Notes under the pieces: generated by a model | Databases searched by the model: none | Told to the model about the DNA's origin: nothing | The model's input: the letters and a program-made list of their open reading frames with translations, nothing else | Part shown: positions 42,219-50,140 of the stretch, piece after piece | How positions within the stretch are numbered: the stretch's first letter is position 1 | Layout: every line of letters starts with the position of its first letter | Program-made: the position numbers and the translations under genes | Source of the DNA: CALBPI01 sp038524795 | GTDB taxonomy: Bacteria; Pseudomonadota; Gammaproteobacteria; Steroidobacterales; Woeseiaceae | Length of the DNA stretch: 64,000 bases | Assembly (NCBI GenBank): GCA_038524795.1 | Contig: JBCBIJ010000008.1 | Span: 186,001 to 250,000, forward strand | Reading direction: 5' to 3'

Positions 42219-42395
42219 TGACGGCAGGTTTCCTGACTCGCGGGTCGCTGCTCACTCGTTCCTTCCCAGGCAAATGGCCCAGTGGTTCGTGTCGAGTTCG
42301 CTCGCCGCTTACAGTTGCGGGGGCAGTCGTGGGATTGGGCTTCAGCCCGCACCACATTCCCTTTCACCAGCCCAATCCGGGCTGGCACCGTCGTG
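42219..42395 (-). ncRNA. Cobalamin riboswitch upstream of the BLUF gene
   Basis: Minus-strand elements in order: GACGGTGCC start, GGGAATGTGGTG, the highly conserved CTGCCCCCGCAACTGTAAG core, CCACTGGGCC, GGGAAGG, and the B12 box GAGTCAGGAAACCTGCCG (near 42240-42222). This order and spacing match the RF00174 class. The leader then runs about 110 nt to the BLUF ATG with no T-run terminator, so control is probably at translation. Confidence 0.9.
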
Positions 42396-42463
42396 CATTG
42401 ATAGTGCCCCAATGGCCTGAAAACGTCCACACGGCTTGGACATAGGTCTCATGGCCAACACCA

Positions 42464-42510
42464 CTACAATATGTTGACTTTGCGCGGGCGCATGACACAA
42501 CATCTAGCGG
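42464..42510 (+). promoter_or_regulatory. Two NrdR-like boxes upstream of nrdA
   Basis: Box 1 CTACAATATGTTGACT (42464-42479) matches the NrdR consensus ACACWATATATWGTGT at 11 of 16 positions; box 2 ACACAACATCTAGCGG (42495-42510) at 12 of 16. The 15-bp gap is the usual NrdR spacing. TTGACT within box 1 could be the promoter -35. Confidence 0.55.
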
Positions 42511-42511
42511 T

Positions 42512-42678
42512 CGGTTCGCCCACAAGGCGATGAAAAGGGAATCCGGTGCCTGGCATCCGCCAGAAGTCCGGAACTGCCCCCGCAACTGTAGTCGGCGGCG
42601 ATGTGTCTCGATGCCACTGGGGAAACCCGGGAAGGCGACGCATCGCGCAAACGCCGTGAGTCAGGAGACCTGCCGGCA
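42512..42678 (+). ncRNA. Cobalamin riboswitch upstream of nrdAB
   Basis: Plus strand: AAAGGGAATCCGGTGCC, ACTGCCCCCGCAACTGTA core (about 42573-42590), GCCACTGGGGAAACCCGGGAAGG, and B12 box GAGTCAGGAGACCTGCCGG (42658-42676). All conserved RF00174 blocks are present in order. Control of a B12-independent class I reductase by a B12 riboswitch is known in bacteria that also have class II NrdJ: when B12 is plentiful nrdAB is shut off. Confidence 0.93.
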
Positions 42679-42758
42679 CAACAGAACTACTCATCGGACG
42701 GGGTGTGCCGACAGGGTTTGTTGCCGGTCACTCCCATGACCGCGTCCGCAAAGCCTTA

Positions 42759-42794
42759 GCCCCTCGTGCAAACAACTCGCACTGCATCAGGGGC
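42759..42794 (+). promoter_or_regulatory. Shine-Dalgarno-sequestering hairpin of nrdA
   Basis: GCCCCT (42759-42764) pairs with AGGGGC (42789-42794), helped by GTGC/GCAC inside. The AGGGG is the nrdA Shine-Dalgarno, 6 nt before the ATG at 42800. This is the probable expression platform of the riboswitch, acting on translation. Confidence 0.6.
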
Positions 42795-42799
42795 AACAC

Positions 42800-44647
42800 A
42801 TGGCTACACCGGCGTCAGAAACCACGCATTCAGTCCACTCGAAAGGCACGGCGGTGCGCTTCGGTATCCGTATCGATCACGCGCGCGACGCCCTGCTGAC
42901 GGAGTTCGGCAAAGCGACCATGCGGGATCGCTACCTGCTGCCAGGCGAGTCCTACCAGGATCTGTTTGCGCGCGTTGCAAACGCCTACGCCGATGACGCC
43001 GACCACGCGCAGCGGCTTTACGACTACATGTCGATGCTCTGGTTCATGCCGGCGACGCCCGTTCTGAGCAATGGCGGCGCCGACCGCGGTTTGCCCATCT
43101 CTTGCTTCCTCAATGCGGTCGAAGACAGTCTCGACAGCATTGTCGGCACCTGGACCGAAAACGTCTGGCTGGCCTCCAACGGCGGCGGTATCGGCACCTA
43201 CTGGGGTGACGTTCGCTCCATTGGTGAGCCGATTGGTGAGAGTGGCGAGACCTCCGGGATTATTCCCTTTGTGCGGGTCATGGACTCACTGACGCTCGCT
43301 ATTTCCCAAGGCTCACTGCGCCGAGGCTCTGCGGCCGTTTACATCGACGTTCACCACCCGGAGATCGAGGAATTTGTCGAGATCCGGAAACCCTCCGGCG
43401 ACTTCAATCGCAAGAGCCTGAACCTTCACCACGGCATCGCCATTACCGACGAGTTCATGGAGGCCGTGCGCAACGACGCACCGTTTGCCTTGCGCAGCCC
43501 GGCGGATGGCACGGTGATTCGCGAGGTGTCGGCGCGTGAGCTCTTGCAACGCATTCTCGAGACCCGACTGCAGACGGGCGAGCCCTACCTGCTTTTCGTG
43601 GACACCGCTAACCGCGATGTGCCCGAGCACCAGAAGCAGCTGGGGCTGAAGGTGCGTCAGTCAAACCTGTGCAGCGAGATCCTGCTGCCCACAGGTCGTG
43701 ACCACAGCGGCATGACGCGAACGGCTGTGTGCTGTCTGTCTTCCGTGAATCTCACGCGCTGGGATGAGTGGCGCACGGACGCCCGCTTTGTTGAGGACGT
43801 GCTGCGGATGCTCGACAACGTGCTCGACGACTTCATTGAACGGGCACCCGACAGCATGGCGCAGGCGCGCTACTCGGCCATGCGCGAACGCTCCGTCGGC
43901 CTCGGCGCCATGGGTTTTCACAGCTATCTGCAAGACCAGGGCATCGCCTTCGAAAACGCCATGGCCAAGAGCCTCAACCTGCGCATGTTCCGGCATCTGC
44001 GTGACGAAGCGGATCGCGCCTCGGCAAAGCTTGCCGAAGAACGTGGCCCCTGCCCCGACGCGGGCGAGGCGGGTATTGCGGAGCGCTTCAGTCACAAGCT
44101 CGCGATCGCACCAACCGCCAGTATCAGCATCATCTGCGGTGGCGTCAGTGCCTGCATCGAGCCGATCCCGGCCAATATTTACACGCACAAAACGCTTTCC
44201 GGATCGTTCACCGTAAAGAACCCGGCGCTGGAGCAGCTGCTTGAGTCGCGCGGCCTTAATACGCCCGAGACCTGGGCCACGATCCTGCAGCACGACGGAT
44301 CCGTGCAGCATCTGGACGACCTGAGTGACGAAGAGAAGGCGGTTTTTCGCACCGCCTTTGAGATCGACCAGCGCTGGATCATTGACCTGGCAGCAGACCG
44401 TGCAACGAGCGTGTGCCAGGGCCAGTCGATCAACCTGTTCCTGAACAGTGATATCCACAAGTGGGACCTACTCATGCTGCATTGGTCGGCCTGGGAACGG
44501 GGCATCAAGAGCCTCTATTACTGCCGGTCCAAATCGGTCCAGCGCGCCGGCTTCGCCGGTGTAGAGGGCGACAACACGAAAGCCTGGCCCGAGCGCGAAC
44601 TCGGCGACGGGCTCAACGACTACGACGAATGCCTGGCCTGCCAGTAA
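42800..44647 (+). CDS. nrdA: Class I ribonucleoside-diphosphate reductase, alpha subunit
   Basis: 615 residues, large catalytic subunit. Active-site Cys in 'LPISCFLN', 'SNLCSEI' (Asn/Cys/Glu triad), 'CCLSSVNLTRW', the radical-transfer Tyr pair in 'SLYYCRSKS', and a redox-active C-terminal CxxC ('DECLACQ'). At this length it has no N-terminal ATP-cone, so it should lack dATP overall-activity inhibition. It reduces NDPs to dNDPs with NrdB. Expression is predicted to be off in high B12 (riboswitch) and under NrdR. NrdB follows 23 nt downstream. Confidence 0.95.
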   Translation: MATPASETTHSVHSKGTAVRFGIRIDHARDALLTEFGKATMRDRYLLPGESYQDLFARVANAYADDADHAQRLYDYMSMLWFMPATPVLSNGGADRGLPISCFLNAVEDSLDSIVGTWTENVWLASNGGGIGTYWGDVRSIGEPIGESGETSGIIPFVRVMDSLTLAISQGSLRRGSAAVYIDVHHPEIEEFVEIRKPSGDFNRKSLNLHHGIAITDEFMEAVRNDAPFALRSPADGTVIREVSARELLQRILETRLQTGEPYLLFVDTANRDVPEHQKQLGLKVRQSNLCSEILLPTGRDHSGMTRTAVCCLSSVNLTRWDEWRTDARFVEDVLRMLDNVLDDFIERAPDSMAQARYSAMRERSVGLGAMGFHSYLQDQGIAFENAMAKSLNLRMFRHLRDEADRASAKLAEERGPCPDAGEAGIAERFSHKLAIAPTASISIICGGVSACIEPIPANIYTHKTLSGSFTVKNPALEQLLESRGLNTPETWATILQHDGSVQHLDDLSDEEKAVFRTAFEIDQRWIIDLAADRATSVCQGQSINLFLNSDIHKWDLLMLHWSAWERGIKSLYYCRSKSVQRAGFAGVEGDNTKAWPERELGDGLNDYDECLACQ

Positions 44648-44670
44648 GCCACGCACGGGAGACAAGAACG

Positions 44671-45732
44671 ATGAAAAACCAAAACCAGATGGAATTGATT
44701 GGCAAGCCCGGCCTCATGTTGCCCAGCAAGACCTACAAGCCGTTCCGCTACCCGTGGGCCATCGAATTCTGGCGCCGGCAGCAACAGATTCACTGGATGC
44801 CCGAAGAAGTGCCGCTGGGCGAAGACTGCAAAGACTGGGCGCACCACCTCAGTGACGCCGAGCGCAATCTGCTCACGCAGGTGTTTCGGTTCTTCACACA
44901 GTCGGACGTCGAGGTTCAGGACAACTATCTCGAGCGCTATGCACTCGTGTTCAAGCCGACAGAAATCAAGATGATGTTGGCCGCGTTCTCGAACATGGAG
45001 ACCGTGCACATTGTTGCTTACGCCCTGTTGCTTGAGACGCTGGGCATGCCCGACTCCGAGTTCGCTGCGTTCATGGACTACGAGGCCATGCGCGACAAGC
45101 ATGACTTTATGCAGGAATTTGGTGTCGCTAACGAGGGTGACATCCTGCGCACGCTCGCCATGTTCGGTGGCTTTACCGAAGGGCTGCAGCTGTTCGCCAG
45201 TTTCGCGATCCTTTTGAATTTCCCACGGCACAACAAGATGCGTGGCATGGGCCAGATCGTCTCCTGGTCCGTGCGCGACGAAAGCCTCCACTGCGAAGGC
45301 GTGATGAAGCTGTTTCACACGTTCGCCGAGGAAACCGGCGCGCTCACCCAAGCCGTCAAGGACGATATTGTCGATTGTGCGAAGACTGTCGTGAAGCTCG
45401 AGGACAGCTTCATCGACCTGGCGTTTGAGATGGGCCCCCTCGAGGGTCTCGACGCAGAGGCCGTAAAGCGCTACATCCGGTATGTGGCCGACTGGCGTCT
45501 GCGACAGCTGTCACTGCCGACGGTCTACGGCATCGAAGAACACCCGCTGCCCTGGCTCACGGAAATCCTTAACGGCGTGGAGCACGCGAATTTCTTCGAA
45601 ACGCGCGCCACGGAGTACGCCAAGGGCGCGACGGGCGGCAGCTGGCACGGTGATGCGGGCGTCTGGACGACATTCGACGCACGCGCGCAGCAGATGAAGC
45701 AGGCGGAGATGCCGATACTCTCTGGCGTCTAG
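44671..45732 (+). CDS. nrdB: Class I ribonucleoside-diphosphate reductase, beta subunit
   Basis: 353 residues, ferritin-like radical-generating subunit. Metal ligands and radical Tyr: Glu in 'DNYLERYALVF' region, 'NMETVHIVAYA' (ExxH...Y, the Tyr being the likely radical site), and 'SVRDESLHCEGVM' (ExxH). ATG at 44671 with GGGAGA upstream. No nrdH, nrdI or ferredoxin gene follows; the MFP efflux gene starts 80 nt later. Confidence 0.95.
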   Translation: MKNQNQMELIGKPGLMLPSKTYKPFRYPWAIEFWRRQQQIHWMPEEVPLGEDCKDWAHHLSDAERNLLTQVFRFFTQSDVEVQDNYLERYALVFKPTEIKMMLAAFSNMETVHIVAYALLLETLGMPDSEFAAFMDYEAMRDKHDFMQEFGVANEGDILRTLAMFGGFTEGLQLFASFAILLNFPRHNKMRGMGQIVSWSVRDESLHCEGVMKLFHTFAEETGALTQAVKDDIVDCAKTVVKLEDSFIDLAFEMGPLEGLDAEAVKRYIRYVADWRLRQLSLPTVYGIEEHPLPWLTEILNGVEHANFFETRATEYAKGATGGSWHGDAGVWTTFDARAQQMKQAEMPILSGV

Positions 45733-45812
45733 TGCGGCGCCATGCTGGCGGTTGCGATGCCGCTCAAGGACACCGGATGATGGGGGCCCGTAACTTGCAG
45801 TAGTCTTCGGGC

Positions 45813-46892
45813 ATGACCTTTCGCACCCCATCGTTCGCTGTCCTGCTGGCGCTCATCGCTCTGTCCTTTCCGGGCGCGAACGTGGCGGCTCAGACGCCCG
45901 TTGTCGTGGCGACGCCGAAAGTGGCCCCGGCCGTCGAACAGCTGACACTGAGTGGTTCATTCGTGCCGCGCCGCCAGGCCGCGTTGTCACCGCAGGTGGC
46001 CGGACTTGTGGCCGCAGCCAACTTCGAGCCAGGCGATCGCGTCACCAGAGGGACGGTGCTCGTCAGACTCGATGCCCGTGTCGCCGAGCTGGAACTCGCG
46101 CAGGCTGAAGCCGAAGTGGCCCGCGCCGAAGCGGCATTACGCGAGGCGCGGCGACTCGTGGAGGAAGCCGAAGCACTGCGCGCCGATCGCCTGTTCCCCG
46201 AGACAGAGCTGCGCGCACGTGAGTCAGGCGCCGAGATTGCGGCTGCGGCGTTGGCCGTCGCCCGGGCCGCTCGGGACACGTCAGCCCGCCGGCGCCAGCT
46301 CCACAACGTCACCGCACCGTTCGATGGCGTCATCGCGCGTCGTCTGGTCGACTCGGGCGAGTGGGTGAACCAAGGCATAGCCGTGGCGCGACTCGTGGCG
46401 CCCGACGATCTCTGGATGGAGGTTCAGGCACCGCAGTCACTCTGGCCGCAGCTCTCGCGCCTCGAGTCCGCCGTCGTCACGGTGGATGCCTTATCCAACC
46501 GACGATTCGCGGCGACGCTCGAAGCGGCGGTCCCGCAAAGCGATCCCGGCGCGCGCACATTTCTCGTTCGGCTCCGACTTACGGAGGCCATTGCCGATCT
46601 GACGCCGGGGATGTCGGCCACGGCGGATCTGACACTGGCCAGCACCGAGGAAACGCTGCTGATTCCTCGCGACGCGTTGATTCGCTATCCCGATGGCACG
46701 ACAACTGTGTTCGTGGTGGACGGCGGAACGCCACCGACCGCGCGCCAGTTGTCCGTCGACGTAGACCGTGTGTATGGCGAAACGGCGGTAATTGCCGGGG
46801 GACTCGACAGCTTGCTGCCCGTGGTCACGCGCGGCAACGAAGCGCTGACCGACGGTCAGGCGGTGCGCGTCATCGACGGCGCCGGAGACTAA
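45813..46892 (+). CDS. RND efflux periplasmic adaptor (MFP)
   Basis: 359 residues. Signal peptide ('FAVLLALIALSFPGANVAAQ'), beta-barrel/lipoyl regions around 'LSPQVAGLVAAANFEPGDRVTRGTVLVRLDA', an alpha-hairpin rich in Glu/Ala/Arg (about 90-145, a coiled coil) and second lipoyl half 'VTAPFDGVIARRLVDSGEWVNQG', then the membrane-proximal domain ('TVFVVDGGTPPTARQL'). It joins the inner-membrane RND pump to an outer-membrane channel, whose gene is not here. Six nt before the permease gene. Confidence 0.92.
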   Translation: MTFRTPSFAVLLALIALSFPGANVAAQTPVVVATPKVAPAVEQLTLSGSFVPRRQAALSPQVAGLVAAANFEPGDRVTRGTVLVRLDARVAELELAQAEAEVARAEAALREARRLVEEAEALRADRLFPETELRARESGAEIAAAALAVARAARDTSARRRQLHNVTAPFDGVIARRLVDSGEWVNQGIAVARLVAPDDLWMEVQAPQSLWPQLSRLESAVVTVDALSNRRFAATLEAAVPQSDPGARTFLVRLRLTEAIADLTPGMSATADLTLASTEETLLIPRDALIRYPDGTTTVFVVDGGTPPTARQLSVDVDRVYGETAVIAGGLDSLLPVVTRGNEALTDGQAVRVIDGAGD

Positions 46893-46898
46893 GCCGCC

Positions 46899-49800
46899 AT
46901 GTTCGAGCGCATCATTCGTCACGGCACGCTGCTTGCCGTTGTGGTGCTCGTGGTCGGCGTGCTGGGCGTGCTTGCGGCGCTTCGTATCCCCGTGCAGATG
47001 ATCCCCGACCTCGAGGTGCGCGTCGTCACCGTAGAAACACGCTGGCCGGGCGCGACGCCGCAGGACGTCGAAAAAGAGATCCTCATCGAGCAGGAAGAGT
47101 ACCTGCGCTCGCTGCCGGGGCTCGAACGCATGATCTCTTCGGCGTCCTACGGCAGCGCCGAGATCGAGCTCGAGTTTCCGTTTGGCGTCGATATCAACGA
47201 AGCGCTCATTCGGGTGAACAACGCGCTGAGCCAGGTGCCGAGCTACCCTGAGAACGTTGACGAACCGAGCCTCGAGGCAAGTTCGTTCTCGCAGAATTCC
47301 TTCATGTACTTCTACGTCCGGCCGCTGCCCGGCAATCCGCTCGACCTTGATGTCACGGTGCTGCGCGACTTCGTCGACGACAACGTTCGTACGCGCATGG
47401 AGCGCGTGCCCGGCGTGTCGCGAGTCAACGTCTGGGGCGGCGCCGAACGCCAGGTGCGTGTTCTTGTCGATCCCGCTGCAGCCGCCGAACGCGGCGTATC
47501 GCTTGCCGCGATTCGAACAGCGATACGCGGTCGCAACCGTGACGTGTCGGGTGGGGATCTCGAGGCCGGCAAGCGGCGCTACTTGTTGCGGACCGTCGGT
47601 CGCTATGACTCGCTCGAGGCCATGGCGGACACCATCGTGTCGTCCAACGGAGACCAGATCATACGGCTCGGCGACATCGCAGAAATCGAGCTCTCGCACT
47701 ACGAGCTGCGGGGCCGCTCCGTCGTGAACGGCCTGCCAACCCTGACCCTCTCCGTGGACCGCGAGCCCGGTTCGAATGTCATCGACATCAAGCGCGCGAT
47801 GCTGCCCACGGTCGAGCAAATCAATCGCGAGCTCATGAACGCGAACGGACTGCAGATCGGTCTGTTTAGTGACGACGCCCGCTACGTCGAAGCCTCCGTC
47901 AGTAACGTCTGGAAGAACCTGGCGATCGGCGCGTTCCTGGCGACCGCGGTCATGTTCCTGTTCCTGCGCTCAGGTCGGGCGACGCTGGTTGGCGTCGTCG
48001 GCGTGCCGATCTGCACGATTGCCGCCTTCCTGGGACTGCTCGCAGCTGGGCGTACGATTAACGTGATTTCGCTGGCAGGCGTGGCCTTTGCCATTGGGAT
48101 GACGCTCGACAACAGCATCGTGGTGCTCGAGGCCATCGAGCGGAATCGGCGGCTCGGTATGGGACGTATGGAATCCGCCGTGGCCGGCGTGCGCCAGGTC
48201 TGGTCGGCGGTACTGGCCTCGACCATGACGACCGTGCTCGTGTTCGCGCCCATCTTTTTCATCCGCGAGGAAGCCGGGCAACTCTACTCAGACGTCGCCG
48301 TGGCGATCTCGGCCTCGATCCTCGCCAGCATGCTCGTCGCCGTCACCGTTGTGCCCGCGCTGTCGGCTCGATTGAGCTTCGGGTTTCGCAACTCTGTCGA
48401 GACCGGGCGTGCGCTGCGCGGGCGCATTGTCGCGGGCGTCGGCTGGCTCATTGGGTCGCCGGCGCGTCGCACCGCCACGGTGGTGGGTACGCTACTCGGC
48501 GTCGTCCTGATTCTCGTGCTGTTGACCCCGCCCGCCGAGTACCTGCCCGAAGGCGAGGAACCCAAGACCTTCGCGTCGATGACCGCACCGCCAGGTTACA
48601 ACTTCACCGAAATCACTCGGATCTCGAAGGAGATCGAAGAGGCCCTGCTGCCCTTCGTCGGGGCCGATCGTGCCGATTTCGCAGCGGGGCGCACCGACGT
48701 GCCGCCCATCGTCTACTTCAACCAGTACTACAGTCCGTCCGGACTCCGCGTCATTGCCGAAACGGTCGACCCGGGCGATATCAACGCCTTCATGACGGCG
48801 ATCACGAAGCGCTTCGAGCAGTACCCGGGAATGCGTGCATTTGCGACCCGCGGGTCGATCATCTCGAGCAACAACGGCGGCACACGCAGCGTGAATCTCG
48901 ACATCACGGGCCAGGACCTCGCCGAGCTCTACACCGTGGCCGAAACCGCGTTTCGTTACGCGGAGGCCGCCTTCGACGATCCCAACATCAATTCCTCGCC
49001 GGGGTCCTTGTCACTCGACCAACCCCTGGTTGAGGTCCGACCCAACTGGTACCGCGCCGCCGAACTCGGCTTCTCGGCGGACGGGCTCGGCTTTGCCGTG
49101 GCTGCGTTAACCGACGGCGCTTTTGTCGACGAGTACTTCCGCGGTGACGACAAGATCGACATCTTCCTCTACTCGTCAGCCGGCGACGCGCAACAACTCG
49201 CCAATGTCGAGGACCTGCCGGTCTTCACACCGTCGGGAGCTGTTGTTCCGCTGGCAGCCGTGGCCGATATCGTTGAGACCGTCGACACGGACTCGCTGCG
49301 CAGGCTCAACGGTCGTCGGACCGTGACGCTGAATATCATCCCACCCAGATCTGTGGCGCTCGAGACGGCGGTCGAGCGCGTGCGCACAGCGGTCATTGGC
49401 AAAATGCGCGACGACGATGTGCTGCCGCAATCCGTGACTGTCGACATCTCGGGCGCCAGCGACCAGCTCACGGCGACGCGCGCTGCTCTGGCCGATAACT
49501 ACGTTGTGGCCATCGTGCTCAGCTTTCTGGTCATGGTCGCGATCTTCAACCATTGGGGTTGGCCGCTCGTGATTCTGACAGCCGTGCCGCTGGGCATCGC
49601 GGGTGGGATTGCCGGCCTTGCGCTCATGAACGCGGTGGGCGTGCGCCAGCCGTTCGACATGATCACCATGCTGGGTTTTCTGATTTTGCTGGGCGTCGTG
49701 GTCAACAACCCGATCCTGATCGTGGATGGCGCGTTGGCCAATCTGAGGCGTGGTGCCAGCGATGCGGTTGCCGCCGTGCGTGATGCCGTGTCCGCACGCA

Positions 49801-50051
49801 TTCGCCCAATCCTCATGTCGATGATCACCACGCTGTTTGGTCTCGCGCCACTTGTGTTCCTGCCCGGCGAAGGCACGGAGCTCTATCGCGGTGTCGGCGT
49901 GGTCGTGCTGACGGGCTTGTTATTCGCAACGCTTGTGACGTTGACCCTTCTGCCGTCTTTGCTGGTCATGCTGCTTAAGCTGCGCGAGCGCTGGGTGGCG
50001 GGCCGTTTGGTATCCGCAAGGTCGAATCCGCTCGAGCCAGGCAGCGCCTGA
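46899..50051 (+). CDS. RND efflux permease (HAE1-like)
   Basis: 1050 residues, 12 TM with two large periplasmic loops. N-terminal 'LRIPVQMIPDLEVRVVTVETRWPGATPQDVEKEI' is typical of HAE1 pumps. TM4 carries 'FAIGMTLDNSIVVLEAIERN', with Asp-Asn in place of the Asp-Asp of AcrB; TM10 has 'GVVVNNPILIVDGAL'. Proton-driven export of hydrophobic compounds; substrates unknown. A short inverted repeat GGCGGG-GCGT-CCCGCC (50059-50074) follows without a T-run. Confidence 0.92.
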   Translation: MFERIIRHGTLLAVVVLVVGVLGVLAALRIPVQMIPDLEVRVVTVETRWPGATPQDVEKEILIEQEEYLRSLPGLERMISSASYGSAEIELEFPFGVDINEALIRVNNALSQVPSYPENVDEPSLEASSFSQNSFMYFYVRPLPGNPLDLDVTVLRDFVDDNVRTRMERVPGVSRVNVWGGAERQVRVLVDPAAAAERGVSLAAIRTAIRGRNRDVSGGDLEAGKRRYLLRTVGRYDSLEAMADTIVSSNGDQIIRLGDIAEIELSHYELRGRSVVNGLPTLTLSVDREPGSNVIDIKRAMLPTVEQINRELMNANGLQIGLFSDDARYVEASVSNVWKNLAIGAFLATAVMFLFLRSGRATLVGVVGVPICTIAAFLGLLAAGRTINVISLAGVAFAIGMTLDNSIVVLEAIERNRRLGMGRMESAVAGVRQVWSAVLASTMTTVLVFAPIFFIREEAGQLYSDVAVAISASILASMLVAVTVVPALSARLSFGFRNSVETGRALRGRIVAGVGWLIGSPARRTATVVGTLLGVVLILVLLTPPAEYLPEGEEPKTFASMTAPPGYNFTEITRISKEIEEALLPFVGADRADFAAGRTDVPPIVYFNQYYSPSGLRVIAETVDPGDINAFMTAITKRFEQYPGMRAFATRGSIISSNNGGTRSVNLDITGQDLAELYTVAETAFRYAEAAFDDPNINSSPGSLSLDQPLVEVRPNWYRAAELGFSADGLGFAVAALTDGAFVDEYFRGDDKIDIFLYSSAGDAQQLANVEDLPVFTPSGAVVPLAAVADIVETVDTDSLRRLNGRRTVTLNIIPPRSVALETAVERVRTAVIGKMRDDDVLPQSVTVDISGASDQLTATRAALADNYVVAIVLSFLVMVAIFNHWGWPLVILTAVPLGIAGGIAGLALMNAVGVRQPFDMITMLGFLILLGVVVNNPILIVDGALANLRRGASDAVAAVRDAVSARIRPILMSMITTLFGLAPLVFLPGEGTELYRGVGVVVLTGLLFATLVTLTLLPSLLVMLLKLRERWVAGRLVSARSNPLEPGSA

Positions 50052-50140
50052 CAACCCAGGCGGGGCGTCCCGCCAAACCGTGTGGCGGTCTGCGCCTGCA
50101 AGCCCCAGAATATCCGAGCACAACGTCACGGAGCACGGAA

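Noticed and set aside
42107..42430. N-terminal extension of the BLUF frame into the leader
   Set aside because: This stretch is the cobalamin riboswitch read as codons; a good Shine-Dalgarno precedes the ATG at 42106.
50059..50074. GGCGGG-GCGT-CCCGCC as a terminator of the RND operon
   Set aside because: Short stem with no T-run on either strand; not strong enough to call.
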